Positions 32,990 through 45,300 of a stretch of DNA of 64,000 bases are shown here, piece after piece. Under the pieces are notes generated by a model. It saw nothing but the letters and a program-made list of their open reading frames with translations, made no database searches and was not told where the DNA came from. This stretch comes from Gnetum montanum. Lineage: Eukaryota > Streptophyta > Gnetopsida > Gnetales > Gnetaceae. The stretch's first letter is position 1. The number at the start of each line of letters is the position of its first letter. The translations under genes and the position numbers were made by a program. The stretch spans positions 124,887-188,886 of the forward strand of contig MNCI01021000.1 of the NCBI GenBank assembly GCA_015680685.1. The letters run 5' to 3'.

Positions 32990-34940
32990 CATGGGGCCAT
33001 CCATTAGTAAGGTTTCTTACAAAGTTTGATTTATACCTTACTTCTTATCTTTAATTAATTCATTTCTTATTTAGTGTGATCTAGAGTTAGGAAAATGTCC
33101 CCTAAAAGTTTTGATATTGGGCCTACTTTGATAAGGTGGCTCCAAAATTTTATTCGCATGGTGTGGGTGAAGAGATAGAATTGATTTTGGCAACACGTTT
33201 AACATTTTTACGGTCATTTACCCTTTATGATATCCTTTAGGTGACAATGAATTTCAAAAAATTTATGTGCAACTTGGTGCGTATTCTTTCCCCATGACTA
33301 ATAGGAATTAGAGCATTAATGAGCAAGTTATGGTTGTTTGACCAAGAGGTGTGCAAGTAGAAATTCATGAAAGAAAATTTGAACTCCCCTCGTTGAATAG
33401 TTGAAAATGATGTTGACATGCGTAAGGGATCCATATATATAGGCTTTATCGATGCGATAGCATGGACCCGATATCATGTCGAACTCGTTATTGGGTACTT
33501 GATAGTGTGGCCTATTGAAAATAGGGTACTTGGTAAAATTAATGAGTTTCTAAATTTCCAAGGCCAAAAATGAAGGATTTGAAGTTAATTCGAGAGGTGT
33601 AGGATAATATTGAATAGACCAGAAGGCACAAAATATATAATGGGGTAGAATCTGCCAATAAAATTCATAAATTGGATGAGGAGAAAGGACATGTTTTGGT
33701 ACATAGGAATGTTTGAACCAGAAGGATGATAAGGGAAAGAATAATGTTGGCAATGCAGTACTCAGAGGGTATAAAATGATGTGATGGTGATGTGCAATGA
33801 GTGTAAATTACAAGGGTTACACAAGTGGATCCTCCCTAGAGCAGGTTCCTACCTATGATGCCATTATGTAAGCACCCTGAAGATGTCTATAGGCACTAAA
33901 AGGATAAAATGTACTCCACATGAATTCCATAAAACACACACATGTAGATACCACTGTGATGAGATAGGAATTCAATGCTACACAAGACACGAGTCGCAAA
34001 TACATGAACAGTGAGATAAGGTGAGTTGTAGAAGGGATTGCAGAGGTTGAGACATGAGGTAAGTAACCTAGGGCACAATGAATCTTGAGTGTAGGGCATG
34101 ATTAAGGTGTCATTAACCCATCACTCCAAAATCAAGACCAAGTCCATTCCTCTGATCAGTGACATCGCATTGCTTCCTCTAGTGATGGACAATCATAAGA
34201 GCACCATGATAGCAAGGTGTACAATCACTTGGTGTTTTGCTCAAGGGATGAGTGATTGGAATTCCTTTGTGGCACATTATTTCTTCTTTTTTTTCTGTTT
34301 CTTTTTTTTTTATTTTCTTTTTGTTCTTATGTGTGGCCGCTTTGGCACACTCTTCTCCCCCCCCCCTTTTTGAATGCTTAATCCAGAGAAGCCACCTACC
34401 TTTAGGAATGGGTGCATGTCTTTCCAGTGGGACCCCCTAGAATAGCATTGGGTTTCTTTACTAAGTGCCTTTTGTTACTCTTATTCCCATTTTTCGTTAG
34501 ATCTACAAGGATCTTAGTACAACCAGGCTATATGATAACTCCTATAGATGTCACCAAAGAGAATCCACACATCCCCTTGATGTCACATCCTATCCATTCT
34601 TTCATAGTCCATCCTTCTTCACTTTGGGAATAATGAACACAAAATTACTTTAATCTTTAATGATGTCAAGAATATCATTGTAACTTGGGTAGGACATCTT
34701 ATTAATAAAATGGGGGAGTGGATGTTGTGGACTCGTTGTTCAAATAATTAGTTACCCAAGACTTGATAGCAGAGAACAACATCTCAATCAATGAGTCACA
34801 TGAGTGCTTTATTCATAGATGAGATTACTCATAAAAAGATAAAATAATAAAATAATAAATAAACAAATTTAAAGATGAAAAACTAGAAAATAAAAATTGT
34901 AAAATTAAAGAAATGAAATAACATTTATTAATTTTGTGTT
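32990..34940. other. Non-coding spacer of element B
   Basis: Between gag and the extra ORF. Parts (about 33740-34600) resemble 58610-59450 of element C ('gtcctcccc.aagcaggctc' against 'gatcctccctagagcaggtt'). Near 33430-33520 a TATATATA word and GATATC-containing stretch resemble the LTR U3, perhaps an old LTR fragment. A T-rich run lies at 34276-34320 and a C10 run near 34360. Confidence 0.45.
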
Positions 34941-34941
34941 G

Positions 34942-36978
34942 TTAGAATGGGGAATATCTCCCATATCTAAAAATTTGATCATGTTGAGAATTAATAAATG
35001 GAAGTTTGGGATCCTTGCATGTTGGAAATATTGGGCCCCAATCATACCTTTGCCATTGGGTGTCTCTTGATGTGGTGTTTGGAATGTACCCTATCTGGGG
35101 TTCACACACTTGATTAATGTTGACATAGTGGGGCAAGTTATAAGATGAGGTTAATTTATAAGGAGTTGACCCACTATGGCATTCATGACTGTAAGATGGT
35201 ATGCAAGGATCAATATGTCTTCCTATGTGGCTATATTCATTGGGCCGCATGGTTGTTGGAGTATTGATTGGTGGCCCTAATAAGGTAACACAAGGTGTTG
35301 GGTTTGAGGAGAAAGATGCACCATAGTGTTGGACCTGTGTTGAGCTGGAGAATGTAGTGGTCTCAAAATTGTGTTGTCCCTTTCTATTGTCATGTCTAAA
35401 GAAGGGATGCCTTCGATGTTTTGGAGGGTTCCCACTACTATTGATAGTTGAAGCACAAGTAACGTTCATGGGTTAATGTTGTCGTGCAAACCCTTTGGAT
35501 ACAATTGGTGGCGATGTAGAAGGAGGTGAAGGATGAGAATATTGAAATTCAGGAGAAGTGTAAGACATATGAGGGGGTGATTTTGTTGGAGAGGATATGG
35601 GTTGATAGTACTTAGGAGAATGATAGTAATGTGGTGAGATAGAGGCTTTGGACCCAGTTGGGGAAACAGGATGTTAGATCTAATAAGCACTTGGGTTTGG
35701 TTGATATGAAGGGTATAACCAGTTTGAGGGTGGCCTCCCCCATGACTAGGATTGCTGCCACTGTGATTGAACACAGTATCTTTATATGAATTCTGGATGT
35801 AACATTCCTCCCCAATGCTTGTATAAATGTGACAAGATTGGACATTGACCCTTGGGGTGATCGTACAGGCAAATGTTACATTGATATGTATGATTAGCAG
35901 TTGAGTTCTTATTTGCTTCAACCCTTCTTTCCAATTGTTTAGTGGTGTTTTGTCTTGTTTCTTGGTTCATCGTGGTTCTTCCTCTAATAATGTTGGTATA
36001 TTCTTCACATTTTTCATGTATCCATTCCATAATCTTATTGATCTTTGCCTCAATTTCATCTAGTGATTGTAGTACTAGAAAATATTATTCCACCTCCTTG
36101 AGGTGAGTTGATTTCTCATCTTCATCATCATGGACCTTTGCTAATTCAAGATTTTGGTCTTGTTGAGATTTTTCAACACTCTCCCATTTAGCCATTTCTC
36201 CTTCTTCTTTTGCTATCTGCTTAATAAGCTCTTGGAATTGATGGGTCTGTAGTTCATATAATTAACCTGGGGCATATATCCCTAGGGTTTCCCTTGTTTT
36301 ATTATGGAGCCCATTTATGATATGGTACATTAGCCTTTCCTTAGAGAACCCATGGCCTGGGTAGTTGTTTAACAGTGCATAATATCCTTCTAAGGCCATG
36401 TCCAAGGGTTCATGTTATGCTTGTTTCCACTCTTGGATTTTTTTTCTAAAGTCTAACACTCTCGCATAGGTTTGATATCTTTCATTGAAGAGTTCTACCA
36501 TTGTTGGCCAACGTCAAATGGATTTTGATTTTAAGGACCTATACCATACTTTTGCTTGGCCAACGAGTGTCGTAGGAAAGAGCTTAAGTTTTTGCCACCC
36601 ATTATCAATATGGTTCCATACACAGGCATCCTGGAATACTTGTAGATAGTGTTGCAGATCTAAATTATAGCCTCCTAAAAATTTGGGAAAGTTATTTAAA
36701 TCAAGCCTGGGTAGAAAACTTCCCTTGCGATGCCTGTGGGATATTCGAAGAGCCTCTTGTATATGCGTTAGGCTCTTAGTGGCCAGCAGGGATTCATCAT
36801 CACTAGGTAGGTTATGAAGTTGTGAGTTGGGATGATGTTGTCTACATTTATGTCCATAAGAGACCCCTACATTAGATTAAGTACTCTAAACTTCATCTTC
36901 ATCATCATATAATTCATTGGTTCTCCAATGAATTACCCTACTAGTTGTTGCATGATCATAGTCTTGTGAGAGAGACAT
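34942..36978 (-). pseudogene. Gypsy gag of element B, one frame with about ten stops
   Basis: 679 codons, no frameshift, ATG at 36978. Early part: 'RLDLNNFPKFLGGYNLDLQH' followed by 'FQDACVWNHIDNGWQKLKLF', typical of the gag capsid region; then 'WYRSLK', 'ELFNERYQTYARVL', 'LNNYPGHGFS'. A coiled segment and a CX2CX3HX4C knuckle (CNICLYDHPKGQC, near 35860) precede a Pro/Ser/Tyr-rich tail to 34942. The stops at ST*SN, QA*HE, PG*LY, S*SW, AY*I*H and *PMNV are also present in A; others (e.g. V*ST, SI*RW) are private and fit C-to-T change on one strand. Confidence 0.8.
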
Positions 36979-37092
36979 GGTTGTAAATTTGTGTCTGTGA
37001 TTTATTTGCAAGTACTTCTGTTTAAAAGATGTATTGTTAATAGTTTGTTATAGTGATCTTGTATGATGTAACTAATCTAAATAACTAGCACT

Positions 37093-37111
37093 ATCCCTAG
37101 CAATGGTGCCA
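37093..37111 (-). promoter_or_regulatory. Primer binding site of element B
   Basis: Minus strand TGGCACCATTGCTAGGGAT, one base from the LTR. Same Asp-type primer as in A and C with transitions. Confidence 0.75.
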
Positions 37112-37112
37112 A

Positions 37113-37966
37113 TGATGAGTGGTGAGGTACCCCTACACTCAACCATATGAATATGAGCATTCACACATGATCTGGTTGAACTCCACAAATATACTAGTTG
37201 TCATATCTAGATAGTTACACGTTGATCGTAGTTCACTATCTTCCCACCTAGACTAGTATTGCTTGTCATGTATGGTTTAGTCCAGAGTGAGGTATATGAT
37301 AGAATCCTAAACTAGTGCTACTTCTAGAGACAATGGAAAATAACTTGTTTAAGCTAAGAGGGAATGAGAAGAGAATCTAAGCTAGCCTAAGTGCAATGAG
37401 CATCTGTTCCTTAATCATCTGTACACATCTTGGACCTTGTGTACTACTGCTGGGATTACCAAGCACATGTCCTAGGTACGCTACTCGGATACCAAGTAGT
37501 CACACTTAAATGCTTGTGATTAAGTCGTACTCATTCTACATGAACAACATGAAATGTAAATAATAAGGAAGTAAATATTAACTATGGAAAATAGCAAATA
37601 ATAATTAAAGTAATTAAGAGTTAAGTGGATGCTAGAATGATGAAGTAATCTCGATCTTTATTATCGGCCATGTGCATGTCCGAGTACGTCACACTCGAAT
37701 AAAGGTTTCGTACAATTACAATCGTTACATTATGTGCATGAACTAGGGAAGGGAAAGAATTGAACTAAATATGATTCTACCTCTACCTACTGACTAACTT
37801 CTAACTCCCTTTTTCCCGTGCACCCAAATGTGTATTTATAGGCTTGCACAAGAATCACGATATCGCCTATCTAATATCATTATTTAGGTTGTGATATCAC
37901 GTACCCAATATTGTGGATCCAATATCATGGGTCTGATATCAGAGCTTGACAAATCATGGTTCATCA
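37113..37966 (-). repeat. 5' LTR of element B (mosaic)
   Basis: 854 bp, same ends as 29137-29989; TATAAATA at 37833-37840. The first half matches the other B LTR where both differ from A, and the second half matches A where the other B LTR differs. The switch lies at about 37440-37650. Confidence 0.85.
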
Positions 37967-39499
37967 ACCAGTTTTGGATCAATGATATTTATCATACAAA
38001 TCATAGTGTAATCTAGTCATAACCTTTGAGAACGATGTTGAGTGGATTGCTAAGAATACTTGTGTATATCATTGTGTTTAAGGAATATAAAAGATATTAT
38101 AATACATATGATACAAATAATACTTCTATTTCTATAATGAGAGATAAAGAAAATATTTATAATGTTATATTTTATAATTTTGATGGATTTTATAATTATA
38201 AAAAACAAAACAATTATAAACATGCATGCATTGTAATCCCTCTTGGAGGTAGGTGCAGTGCTAATGTTGCTATTCCTTTTGGGGATAGGTGCAACACCAT
38301 ACATAAAATGGCTCTTAGTTACAACCTCGATGGCCCAACATCATGTTATATAGTTATGACCTCCTTGGGTAAGTTTGAATCATCAAAGGTTATGAAAATG
38401 ACAATTAAACACATGATTTTATGATTTTATTATTTTATAAATGTTTTTCTTGGTGTTTTAATGTTGAATGCATCAATGGCAGAATGAAGGAAAATCATAA
38501 GCTTTATTCACCACACAAACATTATACTTTGCATTTGCCAAATGGTTTTGAGCTATGTAAGTATTGGTAGCACTCTAACAAAGTCTACCAATACTTGTGA
38601 AAGTGATGACTCAAAACACACATAACATGGAAGAAATCAACTTACCCAAGAGAGGAAGAGCGCTTCACATGAAATCAAATATCAAAAGCTAAATGGAAAT
38701 GCTTAAATCAAGTTGTTAAGTGTGAAAACTCATCCCAAGAATTTATAGTTTGTAGGTGATAACTAGAGGGGTTCATCAATGCCAAGGCATCAACACAGCC
38801 CTGTTGATGCAACCTAAACTAATCTTGGGTGCAAATGGAGTAAAGTTTAGCAAACCTGGCCTAGTAGAAGGATGCGTTAGTGCCCTTACACTAATGCAAG
38901 GGGTGCATTAGAGCAAGGTAGTTAATGCATGCATCTAACCCCAAACCACCTGCCCCAACCCTTCCACCCCACGTCCCCCTTCCCCCATCCTTCCCCTCCC
39001 TTCCTCTCTTCCTTCTCTTGCATTCTCAAAATCATAATTTACCTAGTCAATATTAGGTGCAAGATGTAAGGATCATAGAACATTCAATGAAGTCAAAATT
39101 GTCTCAAAGACCTTGGAATTATGCATACAACTTCAAAGTGTAGCCTAGGGGTAAGGGTGTATCAAGGAGAACCAAGACCCTCTACCAAACATAGTAGATC
39201 ATAAACATGAGGCACATGAAATACTTCTTTTATCTAGGACTTACAATCAACTTACAAAATGCTACTAGATGACTCATCATATACCTTCAAGTTTTTCGTT
39301 GAAAACATAAGGTTATATCTTTACTACTAGTGTCATCTATCCCATGTTAGAATATTATTTTTTTCATTACCTCTATAAGTTCTAGGTTAATTATGTGTTA
39401 TTTTTAGTTTTAATTTTTTCTAATAGAATTATCATTTTTACTTAACCTTGGCATGCCCTTATGAGTATAAATACCTAACAACCCTTCCATTAGAAATGG
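37967..39499. other. Unassigned stretch with a pyrimidine-rich tract
   Basis: AT-rich; a plus-strand 132-codon frame at 38026-38424 (Tyr/Asn/Ile-rich at first) has no recognised domain. At about 38940-39020 the plus strand is almost pure C and T with several C3-C5 runs. Nothing else supported. Confidence 0.35.
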
Positions 39500-39650
39500 G
39501 ATGTTGGAATCTTGAAATAAGTGCAATATAGGTACACCCTAAAATATATAGTTCAATTAGAACCTTATAACTTAGCATTATCCACTTGAATCAAATTCAT
39601 GACTTGGAGCTTTCAAATCAAGAGTCTTACCACTAGGTAAACATCTTATT
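39500..39650 (+). repeat. Dispersed repeat R2, copy 2
   Basis: Second copy of the segment at 28861-29010, same orientation; ends 'gagtcttaccactaggtaaacatctta' in parallel with 'gagtcttatcactaggctaa'. Confidence 0.65.
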
Positions 39651-40083
39651 ATTATTTTTAACCCATCCATTAAAAATGATAGTGTAGTTGGTTAGAGCAT
39701 GTGATTTATAGTTTACAAGTCACAAGTTTAATTCCAATGGGCATGTTGATCTGACATACTATTATGGTAATGAGATGTTAGCTAGGATCTAATGTTTCAT
39801 TAATAAATTTGATTTTTTAGTGGATTTAATTTTCCTATTTTTAATTATTCTCTAGAAAATTTAAATTTTCTAAAATTCTCCTATTAGAAATTCTTATTAT
39901 TCCCAACTTCTTCAACCAATGTTGAAATTTTTGCTTCTTATATCAATGTGGAAATTTCTACTAATTCTTCATATGCCAATTTACAAGCTGCTAAGGAAAA
40001 ATTTATAATGCCTTGTTCAAGTGATGTTGATGCAACTAAAACACTTAATTTTGTTTTTCCTTATGGTATATATGGGTCATTGG

Positions 40084-40720
40084 TTGCTAATATTTCATTA
40101 TAATATGTATTTATTCAAATTTTGTGTCACCTACCTCATAATTGAATTTGTTTTTACTTTTAAATGATGTAATGAAAAAACATGACATATAAGTCCTTCA
40201 TAGTAAGTATTATTTTTATTTTTTTCTACTTATTAAGTTAGGTAATGCTTCAATGGGGCAACATGCCCTAGATATAGGATCTTTTATACATAATCATGTA
40301 GTGTTGATCGTTCGTAAGTTAACCCTAGATTATGATGTTCAATCTAAAGAATATGCTAAAGTTCCATGTTTTTTCAAGTTATGTAATCCATTTAATTTTT
40401 ATAAAGTTGAGCAAAAAATTATTAGCCTTCTCAATCCTATTAAGCATATAAAATCTATTTTTATAACTTTTGATTTTCATAAATATTTTTTTGTTGAAAT
40501 CAATCTTTTCAATCATAAAAACTAATTGGAATTACAAGTAGGTAAGAGTACTTATATTAGCTAATTATATATTATAATCTTTCTAATTCTTGTAACTTTT
40601 TCTATCATGGAGAACATTTGTTTAATGCTTGTCATTTTCTACTTAAGAGAAGATATTTTGAAGAAAAGAAAAAATGTATTAAAATTAAATATAGAAAAAA
40701 ATAATATGAAGTTAAAAATA
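40084..40720 (+). pseudogene. Decayed LINE ORF1 (DUF4283 plus zinc knuckle), copy 1
   Basis: Readable across stops and shifts: 'YVFIQILCHLPH' (start of DUF4283, like 'YIFVQILGYLPN' at 46800), then from 40253 'DIGSFIHNHVVLIVRKLTLD' with 'PCFFKLCNPFNF' (the 'VWVRLYNLP' position) and 'FFVEINL'. A broken zf-CCHC_4 knuckle reads 'CNFFYHGEHLFNACHF' near 40590-40650, followed by a Lys-rich tail. Only similarity of pattern supports this; ORF2 is not seen downstream before the copia insertion. Confidence 0.45.
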
Positions 40721-41800
40721 TGAAAAATCAAGTTAATATCAATGAAAAGAATGATAAAATGGCATTAAAGAATCTATAAAATATAGAAGCTCATATGTAT
40801 ATTTTTACTAGTACTAAAAAAAATATTGATCAACCAAGATAGATAGCTTGTAAGATAATTTTTTTCTTATCTAACAAGAATAGTATTAACTCAAAGATTT
40901 AAACTACTATATAGCTAATGGTAAAGATTCTTGACGTAAGATTAATAATAAATGAGAAGGTGAAGATCATCTTGAAGATGTGATATGATTTTTTGGTCAA
41001 TCTTTCTTTGACATAAATATTGATATTAAGCCACAACCTCAAATCCTTTTGCTACCTTAAATTTATGTATGGATATGGAAAAGTGATGTACATGTTGTTA
41101 GAACTAGGACCTTCCTCTTTGCTAACAATTAATTTTCTTCATATATATTAGATTGTCTTAAAATTAAAAAAAAATTCTTTTCATATTTTGTTGTTGTTGT
41201 CTAATCAATGTTAAACATATGATATGCTCTAACATTTTTATTATTATCAATATTTTCTTGGGGTTTGACACCCCCTAACTCTTCCATTGAAAATCATCAA
41301 ATTACATTGATGATATCTAGGAGATATCCTAGGGTTCAAAGCCTATTTTGAAGATTTCAACCATGTATGGATTTTAGTTATAACACTATTCATCAGGTAG
41401 GAAAAATTTATTATAATGATTTTCTTATGGGCTTTTGTAATATATTCTCATGTGTGCATTTTTTTTGGTCAATTTGCCTTATTTAACAACAATTTGACAA
41501 AAACATTTAAGATTTTTTCTTTATTAGAGTTGACTTATTGATGCATATTTGTAAGATTTAATACTATAATATGGATTTTACTATGCATGAGATGTTAAAG
41601 ATTGAATTTTGTTTAATTTAGATTTGTTTTGATTCCATTATTTCTTTGATACATTTTCACATAATAGACCTATGATTTTAGACTATAAATTGCATTTTTA
41701 TGATGAAGATTATGAAGTTTACATAACCAATAATAGTTTTAGTGGTGAGGGTTTCAGCATTGATTTGAGGAACTAAAGGGTTTGGCATTGATATTATGTG
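40721..41800 (+). other. Probable LINE-derived flank
   Basis: AT-rich with lysine-rich fragmented frames continuing from the ORF1 remnant. No RT motif found. It ends at the target site of the copia element. Confidence 0.3.
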
Positions 41801-41805
41801 CAATG

Positions 41806-42249
41806 TATAAGGTGGATGAAGGAAAATCTGCCTTGATTTTCTCGAGATATTTTAGCCTTGTTATATTCTTATCTATTTTCTATTTGGTCCCACACCTATC
41901 CCTACCAGAAAAAACTACCTTATCCTTTTTTATTTTTGGGTTTATTTTGTAACCCAAGTAATATATAAGGATCTCTAAGGGAGCATACTTGAAACATCAA
42001 TATAACACAATAATGGCCAATTCCTAAGCTATAATCCTTCCTCATAATTCTTCTTCATTGTTCTCATTGATTCTCTCTATGCTTCAATCTTGAGCTATGT
42101 TGCTACTAATGGTCTAGAAGCCAATTTTTTGCTAGGGTTTTTCACCTTGAAGGTTTTCCCTACGGTAACTCTATGTCTTTTTAATTTTTGTAGATTTCTT
42201 TAAATATAATATTATATTTGGTATCAAAGCCAAGTGATTGGGATTAACA
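41806..42249 (+). repeat. 5' LTR of copia element 1
   Basis: 444 bp. Starts TATAAGGTGGATGAAGG where the 3' LTR has TGCAAGATGAATGAAGG, so the terminal TG has become TA. It ends ATTAACA, directly before the primer site. It contains a primer-site-like 'ttggtatcaaagcc' at 42218 that is part of the LTR, as the 3' LTR has a shortened version. Confidence 0.9.
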
Positions 42250-42251
42250 AT

Positions 42252-42264
42252 TGGTATCAAAGCC
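42252..42264 (+). promoter_or_regulatory. Primer binding site, copia element 1
   Basis: TGGTATCAAAGCC, matching the plant initiator-Met tRNA 3' end complement (TGGTATCAGAGC) with one change, two bases after the LTR. Confidence 0.85.
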
Positions 42265-42312
42265 AAGTTCCACACACCACTATTATTTTTTCAAGTATTT
42301 CAAGAAAAAATC

Positions 42313-45300
42313 ATGACCAACTCTCTATCCAAAATTGAAATTGAAAATTTCAATAGGTCTAGCTATGAATTATGGAAGATCAAAATGGAGGCGCTCCTTC
42401 TTGAAAAGAACCATCATAATGCAATTTTAGAAGTAGAGTCTAATAAAATGTCTAATGAATAGTGGGAAAAGTTGAACTTGAAGGTGATAATACAATTCAT
42501 TTATGTCTTTTAGATTTAGTATTGCTTAATGTTTTGAATGTTTCTTATGCTAAAGATTTATGGTATAAATTGCAAACTTTGTATCAAACAAAGTCCCTAA
42601 CCAATAAGTTGTCATTGAAGAAATTATTATATGATTGCAAAATGGTTGAAGGTACTGCCATTATAGAATACCTAAATGTCTTTAATATACTAGTCCATCA
42701 GTTGTAATCTATGGGGGGTAAAAATGGATGAGGGAGATCAGTCCATCACTTCTTAGCACACTTCCAAATTCATTAGAAGCATTTGTGATGGCTGTAAGTA
42801 ATACATCCACCAGCTTTATTTTTGATAATATTGTTGATCGATTATTGCCTGAGGAAGCAAGAAGGAAGACTTCTACTCCTTCAAATGATGTAGTATTTAT
42901 GAAAAATGATGTAAAGAAAAAGTTTGTTAAGAGGCTTCAATTTAAGAATAAGCTTGAAAAATTTATAAAGAGGATACATATATGTTGGAATTATGGTAAA
43001 GTTGGTCATGTAAAGAAAGATTGTAAAGCCCCTTTGGAAAAGTGCAAAGAGAGTAACATATCAAAAAGTGATCAACCCCCTCCTACTCAAGAGGGAGATT
43101 TGTATGTTGTCTCATCTTCTAATAATGCTAATATGTATTCATGATATGTGGACTTGGGTGCATCTCATCACTACAATCCATATGTTGATTGGTTTAATGA
43201 GTATACATCATCTGATCTTGGAATGGTAAGATTGGGTAATGATGGTTTATGCAAAGTTATAGGTTATGGAAAGGTAAAGATTCAATTTAAAAATGAAACA
43301 ATTAAATCAATCCCCAATGTACATCATATTCCAACACTTACTAAAAATATTTTATCTATAAGTGAATTGGATGATGCAGGACTAACTATTATCTTTAGAG
43401 GTGGAAAATGTTCAATAATGCATGGTTCATCTCTTTTGACTTATGAAATTAAAATAGGTAAGCTAAGAGATTAAAGTAGAAATTAAGTGCATTTTTAGTT
43501 ATTGATTTAAATTAAAGTATTGATTTGTGGCATAAAAGAATTGGACATCTTGGTGAAAAAGCACTTAAGAAACTTTACAAGCAAGGTACATGTAAGTTTT
43601 CAAAAGATTCCTTGGATTTTTGTCATCATTGTCTACATGGTAAAGAGAGGAATCTTTTAAAGAAGTAATGCTAAATCTCTTCAAATATTAGAACTAATAC
43701 ATAGTGATGTAAATGAAGTAGCTAAAGATATTAAAACAAGTTCTCTCGGAGGTGCTATGTATTATGTTTCTTTTATTGATGATTATTCTAGAAAGAGCTA
43801 GATCTATTTATTAAAACATAAGTTTGAAGTATTTGGAAAAATCATAGAATTCAAAGCTCTTGTTGAGAATTATTTAGGAAAGAAAATAAAAATTCTAAGA
43901 ACTGACAATGGTGGTGAGTTTTTCTCAAATGAATTTAATGTTTTTTTGTAAAGAACATGAAATTCCAAGGTAAAAGGATATTCTAGGAACTCCTAAATAA
44001 AATGGAGTAGTAGAGCACTTAAATTGAACATTGATGGAACATGCTAGATGTATTCTTAGTGAATCTAATCTTGATAAGTGTTTCCTAGGTGAGGTAGTAA
44101 TAACTACATGTTATATTATCAATACATCACCTTCATTATCTCTTGATGGAAAAATTTCAAAGGAATTTTAAAGTGGTAGGTCCATTAATTTAAAATATTT
44201 GAAGATTTTTGTTTGTAAAGTCTATGTACACGTTCCAAAATTTGATAGGTCCAAATTAGAATCTAAGTTTGCCAAATGTATTTTTCTTGGTTATGGACAT
44301 GGTGTTAAAGCTTATAAGTTGTATAATTCATAAACTAAAAGGATTATTTATAGTTGAGATGTCATATTTAGAGAAAAATGTGGATCTATGAAGGAGGAAT
44401 CTTAAAATAATAAAATTCCTTCAAATGATATAACTCCTATGTATGTGCCTATTGAAATTAATAATGAAATTTCTAAGAGTCATCCTCCTTCAGCTAGGGA
44501 TATTTCCCTTAGTGAACAAGATAGTGATAGCATGGTAAATGAAGAGGAACAAAATGAAGAGGGAGAAAATACTTTTAGTGAAGATGAGCCATTAAGGAAT
44601 TCAACACATATATGAAAATTACCATCACATCTAGAAGAATACATATTATTTACTAAAAATGATGATCCATCAACATATGATGAGGCAAGTTTGTCTATGC
44701 AAAATTCAAAGTGAAAAGAGGAAATGGATGTTGAAATGTCATCAATTCACAAAAATAAAAATTAGAAATTAACTAAGCTTCCATTAGAGAGAAAATCCAT
44801 ATAAATGGATGTACAAAATAAAATCTAGGAATCAATACAAAGCATGACTTGTAGCTAACAGATTTTCTCAAAGAAAGGGGATTAATTATGATGAAATCTT
44901 CTATCTAGTAGTAAAATTAACATCCAGAAGATCATTATTGGCTATCAAAATTATTTATGATCTTGAACTTGAACAAATGGATGTGAAAAAAACATTCCTC
45001 AATGGTGATCTTGAGGAGGAAATATATATGCTTCAACCTAAAGTATATGAAATTAAAGGAAAAGAGCATATGGTGTGTTGATTATTAAAATCACTATATG
45101 GGCCTAAACAAGCATCAAGGATGTGGAATAAAAAGTTTAATGACCATAATCTTGGCTTCATTAGAAGTGTAGAAGACTCCTGTATGTATGTTAAAAATAC
45201 AAGTAAAAAATATGTTATCTTACTATTATATGTTAATAACATGTTAATAGTAGGTAATAACATACATGATATTCAGGAGTTAAAACTTCATCTATCTTTT

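Larger units (their letters stand above)
29137..37966 (-). mobile_element. Gypsy element B, non-autonomous (gag plus extra ORF)
   Basis: Minus-strand order: 5' LTR (37966-37113), primer site (37111-37093), gag (36978-34942), about 2 kb non-coding with parts similar to element C's 3' region, a large extra frame (32980-30187), and 3' LTR (29989-29137). No protease, reverse transcriptase, RNase H or integrase can be found between gag and the 3' LTR. The words next to the LTRs (attgg at 29132-29136, accag at 37967-37971) do not form a target duplication. Confidence 0.8.

Noticed and set aside
38026-38424. 132-codon plus-strand frame as a gene
   Set aside because: AT-driven composition, no motif, no splice or promoter context.
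42218-42231. First 'tggtatcaaagcc' as the copia 1 primer site
   Set aside because: The 3' LTR contains the matching (shortened) sequence, so this word is inside the LTR; the true site follows at 42252.
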